Of a stretch of 64,000 nt of DNA, positions 18,579-26,852 are shown piece by piece (position 1 is the stretch's first letter; every line of letters starts with the position of its first letter). The notes under the pieces are model-generated. The model did not search any database. It had not been told where the DNA came from and saw nothing but the letters and a program-made list of their open reading frames with translations. The position numbers were made by a program, and so were the translations under genes. Source of the stretch: Bacillota bacterium (GTDB lineage Bacteria; Bacillota; Clostridia; Lachnospirales; Lachnospiraceae); the NCBI GenBank assembly GCA_023443225.1, contig JAEZVF010000075.1, positions 94,313 through 158,312 of the forward strand, read 5' to 3'.

Positions 18579-19685
18579 TTATTCCTCTGTAGTCGTTTCT
18601 TCAGGAGTTATTTCTTCAGAAGCTGCTTCTTCAGGAGCATCCAACGCTTTAATGCTTAAGCTGATTTTCTTCTCTTCTGCATTAAAATCAACAACCTGAG
18701 CGGTAACTTCTTCTCCAGTCTTTAATACATCAGATGGTTTATCTACATGTTCTTTAGAAATCTGAGATACATGCAATAAAGCATCTACTCCTGGTTCTAA
18801 TTCGATAAATGCACCGAAATCAGTCATTCTTGCAACTTTACCAGTTACTACTGTACCAACTGCATAGTTATCAGCTGCTTTTATCCATGGATTTGCATCC
18901 TCAAACTTTAAGCTGAGTGCGATTTTATCACCAGAAATATCTTTTATAAGAACTTTAATAGTATCTCCTACTTTTAATACTTTCTTAGGATTATCTACTC
19001 TGCCCCATGACATTTCAGAAATATGAAGGAGACCATCAGCTCCACCTAAATCGATAAATGCACCAAAATCAGTCACATTTTTGATAACACCTTCTACAAC
19101 CATGCCACTACTGATACGTGCAAATAATTCCTTTTGCATAACTAATTTCTTAGCTACTAATAACTGTTTACGATCTCCAATAATTCTTCTTCTCTTTGGA
19201 TTAAATTCGCTAATAACAAACTCAATTTCTTCACCAGCATATTTACCTAAGTTCTTTTCATAGCTGTCGGATACTAAACTTGCAGGAATAAAAACTCTTG
19301 CTTCATCTATAATAACGCTTAATCCGCCATCCAATACTGCTGCAACTTTTGCTTTTAATACTTCCTTATTATTAAACGCTTCTTCTAAACGTTTGCTGCC
19401 TTTTTCTGCAGCTAATCTCTTATAGGTCAAGAGAACTTGTCCTTCACCATCGTTAACTTTTAATACTTTGGCTTGCATTACATCACCTTCGTTAACAACT
19501 GTAGTTAAGTCAACATTGGGCGCGTTTGTATATTCGCTTCGAGTAATGATTCCATCAGCTTTGTAGCCTATATTTAATACGATTTCGTCTTCTTTTACAC
19601 GTATTACAGTGCCCTCTACTACCTCTCCGTTGTGTATAGTTTTTAATGACTCCTCCAATAATTGTTCAAAACTCATTTCTGACAT
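18579..19685 (-). CDS. rpsA: S1 RNA-binding domain protein (ribosomal protein S1 homologue)
   Basis: 368 residues with four S1 repeats at about 18-85, 100-170, 187-255 and 272-340. The last two contain the typical VTDFGAFIDLGG and MTDFGAFIELEPG strands. The C-terminal tail is acidic, rich in E, A and T. Low-GC Gram-positive S1 homologues have four rather than six repeats. Its start overlaps the end of ispH by 13 bases, with AAGGAGG upstream. The cmk-ispH-S1 order is common in Clostridia, where IspH and S1 are sometimes fused; here they are separate but overlapping. Confidence 0.93.
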   Translation of the reverse strand: MSEMSFEQLLEESLKTIHNGEVVEGTVIRVKEDEIVLNIGYKADGIITRSEYTNAPNVDLTTVVNEGDVMQAKVLKVNDGEGQVLLTYKRLAAEKGSKRLEEAFNNKEVLKAKVAAVLDGGLSVIIDEARVFIPASLVSDSYEKNLGKYAGEEIEFVISEFNPKRRRIIGDRKQLLVAKKLVMQKELFARISSGMVVEGVIKNVTDFGAFIDLGGADGLLHISEMSWGRVDNPKKVLKVGDTIKVLIKDISGDKIALSLKFEDANPWIKAADNYAVGTVVTGKVARMTDFGAFIELEPGVDALLHVSQISKEHVDKPSDVLKTGEEVTAQVVDFNAEEKKISLSIKALDAPEEAASEEITPEETTTEE

Positions 19686-20515
19686 GCAGTGTGAACCTCC
19701 TTGATAATATTGTTTGGGGTGGATGCCCCTGCTGTAATACCTACGCTACGAAAAGATTGGAGTTCCTCCAAATTCAGGTCTCTAAGTGTCTGTATATAGT
19801 AAGTATTTTCACATTCTAATTTAGCTATTTCGTATAGCTTTTGGGTATTCGAACTATGCAGTGCACCAATTACAATCATCGCATCTGATTCTCTAGCAAG
19901 CTGTCTTGCTTCGGTCTGTCGTTCCTCGGTGGCATTGCATATCGTATTTAGAACAATTATATCATAACCCTTTTTTGATATAATTTCAACTATATCTTGA
20001 AAATTCTTGTAATTATATGTCGTCTGAGACACCATGCAAATTGTACTATTTCCAGATAAATCAATGCTTTTGGCATCTGATATTGATTCAATAACAGTAT
20101 AATTATCATCGCACCATCCTTTTATTCCTTCAACTTCCGGATGCTTGTCATTCCCAACAATGACAATATGATGACCTAACTCACTATGTTCTTCTACTAT
20201 TCTATGGATTTTTAAAACAAACGGACAGGTTGCATCTACAGTATTTAATCCCTGCGCTTTGATGATATCATAGACTTCCTTAGATACACCATGAGATCGT
20301 ATAATTATTGTACCCTCAGTAATTGCTTTTAATTCTTCGATTGATTGAATCAAGGCAACACCTTTACTGGCTAAATCGTCAACAACTTCATCATTATGAA
20401 TAATCGGTCCGTAAGTATAAACCTTATTTCCACGTTTCGTTTCTTCATAAACCATATCTACTGCTCTTTTAACACCAAAGCAAAATCCTGCCGTTTTTGC
20501 TAATTTAACTTTCAT
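19673..20515 (-). CDS. ispH: 4-hydroxy-3-methylbut-2-enyl diphosphate reductase
   Basis: 280 residues. It is the last enzyme of the non-mevalonate isoprenoid pathway, with an iron-sulfur cluster. Three cluster cysteines are visible: Cys12 (GFCFGVKRAV), Cys97 (DATCPFV) and Cys193 (NTICNATEERQ). The start ATG overlaps the cmk stop as ATGA; an upstream in-frame TTG is too close to the ribosome-binding site. Coupled to both cmk and the S1 gene by overlaps. Confidence 0.96.
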   Translation of the reverse strand: MKVKLAKTAGFCFGVKRAVDMVYEETKRGNKVYTYGPIIHNDEVVDDLASKGVALIQSIEELKAITEGTIIIRSHGVSKEVYDIIKAQGLNTVDATCPFVLKIHRIVEEHSELGHHIVIVGNDKHPEVEGIKGWCDDNYTVIESISDAKSIDLSGNSTICMVSQTTYNYKNFQDIVEIISKKGYDIIVLNTICNATEERQTEARQLARESDAMIVIGALHSSNTQKLYEIAKLECENTYYIQTLRDLNLEELQSFRSVGITAGASTPNNIIKEVHTACQK

Positions 20516-21192
20516 AGGCAAGTACCTTCTTTTTGTTGGTATAATGCAATAATGGTATCAACCACCTGATTAATTGTCAAATTGGAAGAATCAATCAAAA
20601 CAGCATCCTCTGCCTGACGAAGTGGTGAAATCTCACGATTCATATCCTGATGATCTCTTGCTATAATATCTTGTTCAATCTCGTTTAAATCACACAAAAC
20701 TCCTTTGTCAGTAAGTTCCATATACCGTCTTCTTGCACGTTCCAATGAACTGGCAGTCAGATATACTTTAAGATCAGCATTCGGCAGGACCACAGTTCCT
20801 ATATCTCGGCCATCCATGATTACATTAGACGTTACCGCTAATTCTCGCTGCAATTCAACCATTTTAGTTCTTACATCATTATGTTTTGCTACAGCAGATG
20901 CCATTTTTCCTACTTCCTCTGTTCGAAGCAAAGTTGTTACATTTTCATCATTTAATATTACCTGCTGTTCACCATCTTGGTACTGTATCGTCACGTGAAT
21001 GGATTTACAGGCTTTCGCTATTTCTGTACTATCATTGACATCGACATTTTGCTGTATCACATATAAAGCCATTGCGCGGTACATGGCACCAGTATCCACA
21101 TAAATGAATCCCAGTTTCTTTGCAATATTTTTTGCAATTGTACTTTTACCGGCTCCGGCAGGACCATCAATGGCTATGTTATAATTCTTCAT
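20512..21192 (-). CDS. cmk: Cytidylate kinase
   Basis: 226 residues. It phosphorylates CMP and dCMP. P-loop DGPAGAGKST starts at about residue 8. DTGAMYRAMAL (about 34-44) and MDGRDIGTVVLP (about 126-137) are the family's substrate motifs, and the lid arginines follow in ERARRRY. First gene of the cmk-ispH-S1 operon, with GGGAG seven bases before the ATG. Confidence 0.96.
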   Translation of the reverse strand: MKNYNIAIDGPAGAGKSTIAKNIAKKLGFIYVDTGAMYRAMALYVIQQNVDVNDSTEIAKACKSIHVTIQYQDGEQQVILNDENVTTLLRTEEVGKMASAVAKHNDVRTKMVELQRELAVTSNVIMDGRDIGTVVLPNADLKVYLTASSLERARRRYMELTDKGVLCDLNEIEQDIIARDHQDMNREISPLRQAEDAVLIDSSNLTINQVVDTIIALYQQKEGTCL

Positions 21193-21254
21193 CTTGTTTC
21201 TCCCATCGTTTTTATTAAGTAAAGCTGTTTTACTGCTTTAAATCTCACGCCGGG

Positions 21255-21287
21255 GCAATTGCAATTAGCAATTGCAATTAGCAATTA
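21255..21287. repeat. 13-bp tandem repeat, two and a half copies
   Basis: GCAATTGCAATTA occurs twice head to tail, then a partial third copy GCAATTA. Each unit is itself nearly palindromic. It lies in the gap between the flavoprotein gene and cmk, about 65 bases upstream of the cmk start. Confidence 0.8.
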
Positions 21288-21297
21288 ATAATTTCAT

Positions 21298-22575
21298 TTA
21301 TACTGCAGTTCCAGCAGTATATCCAGTGGACCAGGCAATCTGAAGATTAAAACCTCCTGTTAAGGCATCTAAGTCAAGCACTTCACCTGCAAAATAAACA
21401 TTTGATACCAATTTTGATTCCATGGTAGAAGGATTCACTTCCTTTACCTGAATCCCTCCCTTGGTTATTACTGCTTCATTATAATCCCTAAGTCTTGTAA
21501 TGTGAAATTCTAATCCCTTTAATACATTTGCCAATCTGGCACGCTCTTCTCTGGTAATGAGATTTACCTTTTTATCCGGGTCAATTTTACTTAATGCTAT
21601 TATAACTGGAATTAGCTTTCGTGGCAATAGCTGATCTAACGCATTCTTATATTGTTTATTACTAAATTCTTCAAAATCCCTCAAAATTCTAGCATCTAGC
21701 TGTTCATTCGATAACGCCGGCTTTAAATCAATTGAGAGTAATAAGTCTTTATTTTCAATATATTTTATGCAGAAACTGCTCGCACTTAAAATCACCGGGC
21801 CGCTGACACCGTAGTGGGTAAAGAGCAATTCGCCAAAATCCGAATATACCTCTTTATTCTTAGAAGTAATACGGATTTTAATATTTTTTAGTGATAATCC
21901 TTGCAGTTCTTTTGCTGTGTCTACTTCCAATACATTCATTGGTACTAAGGAAGGATATAATTTTGTAACTGAATGTCCCATATTCTTTGCAAAACGAAAT
22001 CCATCTCCATTGGAACCAGTGGCTTGATATGATAATCCACCTGTGGCTATGATGATTTTATCTCCATACAAAACATCCTGGTTCTTTATTTTTACACCGT
22101 GAAATTTATTGTCTTTTATTATAATATCATTGACTTCATAACCATAGCGAATATCAACATCTAATCTTTTTAACTCCCTAAGCATTGCCGCTATTACATC
22201 AGAGGATTTATCAGACTCTGGAAACACTCGATTTCCTCTTTCAATCTTAGTTTTAAGTCCTAGCCCTTCAAAGAAATCAATAACATCAAAGTTGTTATAC
22301 GCATAAAAAGAGCCATAAAGGAATTTGGGATTTGTTATCACATTTTGAAACAGCTCTTCCATGTCACAGGCATTTGTCAGATTGCATCTTCCCTTACCTG
22401 TGATAAATAATTTTTTACCTAATTTATCATTCTTCTCTAGCAAAACGACCTGCCTGCCATTTCTTGCTGCAAATATTGCGGCAAACATACCTGCCGCACC
22501 ACCACCGACAACAATTACTTTTGTTTTATCTTTAATATTGCACAACCTCCCTATACAGCGAAAGAATTCCAACAC
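21298..22575 (-). CDS. HI0933/YhiN-family FAD-dependent oxidoreductase
   Basis: Up to 425 residues. A Rossmann FAD-binding motif VIVVGGGAAGMFAA lies near the N-terminus; ITGKGRCNLTNA and a C-terminal GEVLDLDALTGGFNLQ are hallmarks of this flavoprotein family of unknown physiological role. The start is uncertain. The upstream GTG at 22575 has no ribosome-binding site. A strong GGGAGG at 22546-22551 is followed nine bases later by an in-frame ATT at 22536, which fits the usual N-terminus (a few residues before the FAD motif). Same strand as cmk, with 105 bases between. Confidence 0.88.
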   Translation of the reverse strand: MLEFFRCIGRLCNIKDKTKVIVVGGGAAGMFAAIFAARNGRQVVLLEKNDKLGKKLFITGKGRCNLTNACDMEELFQNVITNPKFLYGSFYAYNNFDVIDFFEGLGLKTKIERGNRVFPESDKSSDVIAAMLRELKRLDVDIRYGYEVNDIIIKDNKFHGVKIKNQDVLYGDKIIIATGGLSYQATGSNGDGFRFAKNMGHSVTKLYPSLVPMNVLEVDTAKELQGLSLKNIKIRITSKNKEVYSDFGELLFTHYGVSGPVILSASSFCIKYIENKDLLLSIDLKPALSNEQLDARILRDFEEFSNKQYKNALDQLLPRKLIPVIIALSKIDPDKKVNLITREERARLANVLKGLEFHITRLRDYNEAVITKGGIQVKEVNPSTMESKLVSNVYFAGEVLDLDALTGGFNLQIAWSTGYTAGTAV

Positions 22576-22618
22576 TTTTTTATATGTCAGAATTCTTTGT
22601 GTTTTCGTATGTTTTATT

Positions 22619-23272
22619 TTAATTCGTCATGGTACCATCCAGATAAACTTCATTAAGTTCAAATTCAAAATGACCTGAGGAATAAGCACGTCCCTCTTCA
22701 CGGAAAATTACTTTTGGATATTTGTCTTTTAAATTATCTACAAGACTTCGTGCAAAAGCACTTAAAATTGTGTCTTCCAAACCACCACCCACATTAGTTA
22801 ACGGGGGCTGATCTGATAGAAAACTAACAACAACGGCATCCCCTTCCGTAGTTACTGGCTCAAGACCTACTGTAACCAAACGGTCGGCTAAAGAATCTGC
22901 TACCAAGTCCACAATTAATTGCGGGGTAATTTCACTTTCTGCCGGAATTAGTGCAGTAACCATCTCAACTTCAAGGGTAGATTCATTCATTGTATAAATG
23001 GATATTTCCTTAGTAGCTACTGCTTCTACAACTTCCGTATCCGTTTCTTCTGTAGTGTCATTGATAGCATTTACAACTGAATCTTGTGATTGAGTATCTT
23101 TTTCGTCATTATTACTTTGAGTATCTAACGTGTTGTCTATTGTATTTTCCATGGAATTAGTAACTGATGAATCATTATCTTGTTTCTTATTAGGCTGTTT
23201 GCAAGCACTTACCGATAAAGCTAATGCAATCATCATAATACAGAAAATTCTTCTTTTATTTCTTTTATTCAT
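22619..23272 (-). CDS. GerMN-domain lipoprotein
   Basis: 217 residues. Lipoprotein signal with Cys24 in the box LSVSAC, then a low-complexity linker rich in N, D, T and E (about 25-80), then a GerMN-like domain from about residue 90 to the end. The family includes spore germination GerM and phage-lysis-like lipoproteins; it is usually located in the membrane or spore envelope. The start at 23272 has AAGGAG upstream; the extra upstream codons are not part of the signal peptide. Confidence 0.7.
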   Translation of the reverse strand: MNKRNKRRIFCIMMIALALSVSACKQPNKKQDNDSSVTNSMENTIDNTLDTQSNNDEKDTQSQDSVVNAINDTTEETDTEVVEAVATKEISIYTMNESTLEVEMVTALIPAESEITPQLIVDLVADSLADRLVTVGLEPVTTEGDAVVVSFLSDQPPLTNVGGGLEDTILSAFARSLVDNLKDKYPKVIFREEGRAYSSGHFEFELNEVYLDGTMTN

Positions 23273-23411
23273 AATATCACTCCTTACCTTTAACATAATT
23301 GCAATTTTATAATATTCTTTAACTATGTCATTTTTATGTTATTTTATTGTTATTTTAAGGCTTTTTATGCCATAGGTAATTGTGATATTATCTGTAATAT
23401 AGTTTTGTATT

Positions 23412-24662
23412 TTAACTTTCGTATGATTTAATTATAACCTGACGTAATAAGTTTAATGCATTGATAACTGTAGCTTCTCTAATCTTTTGTCGATTGCCTT
23501 TGAAATGGAACTCCTTTACGGTCACAGTATTGTTAAGAGCACAAGCAATAAATACAAGTCCTACTGGTTTTTTTTCAGTTCCACCATCGGGTCCTGCAAG
23601 ACCGGTTGTGGCAAGTGACACACTGCTACCGGATGTAGCAATAGCTCCTAAAGCCATTTCACGGGCTGTTTCACTGCTTACTGCACCAAAGCGTTCAAGA
23701 GTGCTTCCAGAAACTTGCACATACTTTTGTTTTGCTTCATTTGAATATGTTATAAAACCTTCTTCAAAAACCCTAGATGCACCAGACACATTAACAATTC
23801 TTCCAGCCAGTAATCCCGCTGTGCAGGATTCTACAGTAGTAAGTGTTAGATGATTTTTAATCAGTAACCCAACTACGACATCTTCCAGTGCTTCATTCTC
23901 ATTGCTGGTATATACAAATCCTGCAAAACGATTCTTAAGCTCGTTCACAACAGGAAAAACGACAGCTTTTCCTTGATCCACACTATCGACTTTTGCGGTT
24001 ACGCGAAGATGTACCTCGCTGGTTTTTGCATAAGGTGCTATAGTAGGGTTTGATTGACCATCAATTAGGTCAGCAATCATGGTTTCAACCTTACTTTCTC
24101 CGATACCACATATTTTCACCATTTCAGAATACAATGTACAATTTTGTTTCTGAGCTAGATATGGATAAATACTCTGTTCAAACATCGGTATCAGCTCATT
24201 TGGCGGACCGGGCAATAGAATAACTGTCTTTCCTTCCTCTGTCTTAACAAGCAGCCCCGGAGCTGTACCATTATCATTGTCTACAGCCGTAGAACCTTCA
24301 ATAATCAATGATTGTTTCCAATTGTTATCTGTAATGTCTGCATGAATCCCTTCAAAATAAGCAGAAATTCTTTCTTTTGTATGAACATCTTCTACTAAGG
24401 CTTTTTTCAAAATTGCAGCAGTTACTTCCTTGGTTAAGTCGTCTTTTGTAGGTCCTAAGCCGCCTGTTAAAATCACCAAATCTGAACGGGATAATGCAAT
24501 TTTAATTACTTCAGATAAACGTTCTTCATTATCACCAACGGAGATTTGATAGTAATTTGAAATTCCTAACTCAGCACACTTTCTTGCAAGATAATTCGCA
24601 TTTGTATTGACAATATTACCAAGAAGTATCTCTGTTCCAACACTTATTAGTTCTGCAACCAC
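23412..24662 (-). CDS. cinA: CinA-family protein: MoaB-like domain plus NMN amidohydrolase domain
   Basis: 416 residues. The N-terminal half is a molybdopterin-binding-like domain (SVGTEILLGNIVNTNA; LTGGLGPTKDD at about 63-73). The C-terminal half is the PncC nicotinamide-mononucleotide deamidase (ESCTAGLLAGRIVNVSG; GLAGPDGGTEKKPVGLVF). The start is a GTG behind AAGG. It follows pgsA by 18 bases. In many Firmicutes the order is pgsA-cinA-recA; recA is not in this window. Confidence 0.93.
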   Translation of the reverse strand: MVAELISVGTEILLGNIVNTNANYLARKCAELGISNYYQISVGDNEERLSEVIKIALSRSDLVILTGGLGPTKDDLTKEVTAAILKKALVEDVHTKERISAYFEGIHADITDNNWKQSLIIEGSTAVDNDNGTAPGLLVKTEEGKTVILLPGPPNELIPMFEQSIYPYLAQKQNCTLYSEMVKICGIGESKVETMIADLIDGQSNPTIAPYAKTSEVHLRVTAKVDSVDQGKAVVFPVVNELKNRFAGFVYTSNENEALEDVVVGLLIKNHLTLTTVESCTAGLLAGRIVNVSGASRVFEEGFITYSNEAKQKYVQVSGSTLERFGAVSSETAREMALGAIATSGSSVSLATTGLAGPDGGTEKKPVGLVFIACALNNTVTVKEFHFKGNRQKIREATVINALNLLRQVIIKSYES

Positions 24663-24679
24663 AATGACAAGCCTTCTTT

Positions 24680-25222
24680 CTAAATATTTTTTTCATTTAA
24701 TACATTTTTGTTCTTATATAAATAGTCTAATAGAGATATCACCGTAAGTAGTAATGACAGGTAAATAAAGATTTGCTCCAATATATTAATAATGGGAGTA
24801 TCAAGGTTTAAAATTAACAAAATACACATTATCATCTGTGCAGTGGTTTTAAATTTCCCCCAATAACTTGCAGCTATCACAACACCATTATCAGAAGCAA
24901 CAAGGCGGAACCCACTGATTATAAATTCACGAGCAATTATGATAATAATAATCCATGCAGGTACCAAATTTAATTCTACAAAGCAGATTAATGCAGATGA
25001 AACTAAAAGTTTATCTGCTAATGGGTCTGCAAATTTCCCAAAATTCGTTACTAAGTGATATTTTCTTGCTAGGTATCCGTCTAAGGCATCAGATAGACAT
25101 GCAACAACAAAGATAATAGTAGCAATTAAATTTCCAGCTGGTAAATCTAGAAATAAATAGGTGATTAAAAAAATTGGAATCATAAACACTCTTGCAATCG
25201 TAATTTTATTCGGCAAATTCAT
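24680..25222 (-). CDS. pgsA: CDP-diacylglycerol-glycerol-3-phosphate 3-phosphatidyltransferase
   Basis: 180 residues, four to five membrane segments. It makes phosphatidylglycerolphosphate. The CDP-alcohol phosphotransferase motif is readable as SDALDGYLARKYHLVTNFGK continuing to FADPLADKLL, with all aspartates present (about 55-85). The start is the ATG at 25222 behind AAAGGATG; the longer reading begins inside rimO. Coupled to rimO upstream and cinA downstream. Confidence 0.95.
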   Translation of the reverse strand: MNLPNKITIARVFMIPIFLITYLFLDLPAGNLIATIIFVVACLSDALDGYLARKYHLVTNFGKFADPLADKLLVSSALICFVELNLVPAWIIIIIIAREFIISGFRLVASDNGVVIAASYWGKFKTTAQMIMCILLILNLDTPIINILEQIFIYLSLLLTVISLLDYLYKNKNVLNEKNI

Positions 25223-25238
25223 AATAACACATCCTTTC

Positions 25239-26603
25239 TTAAATAAGCTCACCAATCAAATCATATTCTTTGGCATCTGTAACCACAACTTCAACAAATT
25301 CACCGGACATTACTTCTGCATGTGTCTGAACAAATATATAACCATCTACATTCGGTGCATCCATATATGTTCTGCCAATATAAACCTTTCCAACATCAGT
25401 ACGGTTTGCTTCAACGGAGTCCTCACTATCCTCATCCGGTAATTTTCCTTCGATCATAACCCGAAGTTTTTCACCTATTCTTGTATGCGCTTTATCAAAT
25501 GCTATCTGTTGTTGAATCTCCATTAGTTCAGCCTGTCTTTTCTTCTTAATGTGTTTTCGTATCTGATTTTTCATCTTTGCAGCAGGTGTATCCTCTTCTT
25601 TCGAGTAGGTAAAAACGCCAAGACGGTCAAACTGTAACTCTTTTATGAAACCTTTCAGTTCTTCATGGTCCTCTTCTGTTTCACCCGGGAATCCTGTAAT
25701 CAAAGTGGTTCTCAATGCGATATTCGGAATTTCTTTACGTAACTTTCTCACTATCTCTATTAATTCTTCTTTACTGGTCTTCCTGCCCATCCTCTTTAAT
25801 ACGGAATTGGATGCATGTTGTATCGGCATATCCAGGTAATTACATATTTTTTCTTCTGATTTCATTACTTCTATTAGTTCATCCGTAATTTCTTCTGGAT
25901 AACAATACAGAATTCGAATCCATTCCAATCCATCTATCCTGCATAATTCTTTCAGAAGCTTAGGCAATGATTTTTCGCCATAGATATCCTTTCCATATAA
26001 AGTGGTTTCTTGTGCTACCAAGATTAATTCCTTAATTCCGCTTTCAGCAAGCACAGTAGCTTCTTTCAACAACCGTTCCATAGGAATGCTTCTATAATTA
26101 CCACGCAAGCTTGGTATTATACAGTAAGTACAATGCTTATCACAGCCCTCTGCGATTTTTAAATAGGAAAAATATCCTCCTGTTGTATTAATTCTATTTG
26201 TTTCAACGGATGGTAGATAATCCAGTTCTTTCATCTGAACTGTTCTTTCACCTCCTAAGACGGAATCAATCACTTGAACGATGGCATCATAGCTGGAAGT
26301 TCCCAAAACTGCATCTACTTCTTTAATTTCATTTTGTATTTCATCCTTATATCTTTGACCGAGGCATCCAGTAACAATTAAGGCCTTCAGTTTCCCAGTC
26401 GTTTTATATTCCGCCATTTCTAAGATTGTATTAATACTTTCTTCCTTTGCATCATTTATAAAACAACAGGTATTTACAATAATAATATCTGCATCATTTT
26501 CATCATTGGTTATCTGGTAACCTCTTTCTCGAATTAAGCCAAGCATAACTTCACTATCGACTAAATTCTTATCACATCCCAGTGATATGAATAGTATTTT
26601 CAT
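25239..26603 (-). CDS. rimO: Ribosomal protein S12 methylthiotransferase
   Basis: 454 residues. A radical-SAM enzyme that methylthiolates an aspartate of ribosomal protein S12. The N-terminal auxiliary cluster cysteines are in SLGCDKNLVDSE, NTCCFINDAKEES and GCLGQRY. The radical-SAM triad is in EGCDKHCTYCIIPSLRG, and a C-terminal TRAM domain ends the protein. SLGCDKNxVDSE distinguishes RimO from MiaB (which has SYGCQMNxxDSE). First gene of rimO-pgsA-cinA. Confidence 0.95.
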   Translation of the reverse strand: MKILFISLGCDKNLVDSEVMLGLIRERGYQITNDENDADIIIVNTCCFINDAKEESINTILEMAEYKTTGKLKALIVTGCLGQRYKDEIQNEIKEVDAVLGTSSYDAIVQVIDSVLGGERTVQMKELDYLPSVETNRINTTGGYFSYLKIAEGCDKHCTYCIIPSLRGNYRSIPMERLLKEATVLAESGIKELILVAQETTLYGKDIYGEKSLPKLLKELCRIDGLEWIRILYCYPEEITDELIEVMKSEEKICNYLDMPIQHASNSVLKRMGRKTSKEELIEIVRKLRKEIPNIALRTTLITGFPGETEEDHEELKGFIKELQFDRLGVFTYSKEEDTPAAKMKNQIRKHIKKKRQAELMEIQQQIAFDKAHTRIGEKLRVMIEGKLPDEDSEDSVEANRTDVGKVYIGRTYMDAPNVDGYIFVQTHAEVMSGEFVEVVVTDAKEYDLIGELI

Positions 26604-26795
26604 TTTTTACACCCATTGCAATTGCCACAAATAATTATTGAAAGAATCAATATGTGGCATCCTTTCTATTTTTATAATTTCTTTCAACTTTTCCTATATA
26701 GTTCGTTTAAACCATCTTGCACAAAACATTTTAACAGCTTTCTTAACAAAAGGGAACCACTAATTCTTCTAGTTGAAATTTTAATCTGTTTATAA

Positions 26796-26840
26796 TTGAC
26801 TTCTATCCCAGTTCTGATATGATATTTCTAAGATATCATA
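26796..26840 (+). promoter_or_regulatory. Promoter with overlapping inverted repeat for the 537-residue membrane protein
   Basis: TTGACT at 26796-26801 and TATGAT at 26818-26823 are 16 bases apart. The -10 box is the left arm of an 8-bp inverted repeat (TATGATAT at 26818-26825, ATATCATA at 26833-26840) that ends at the AAGGAGG ribosome-binding site. This looks like an operator or an mRNA hairpin at the 5' end. Confidence 0.55.
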
Positions 26841-26852
26841 AGGAGGAAATTT

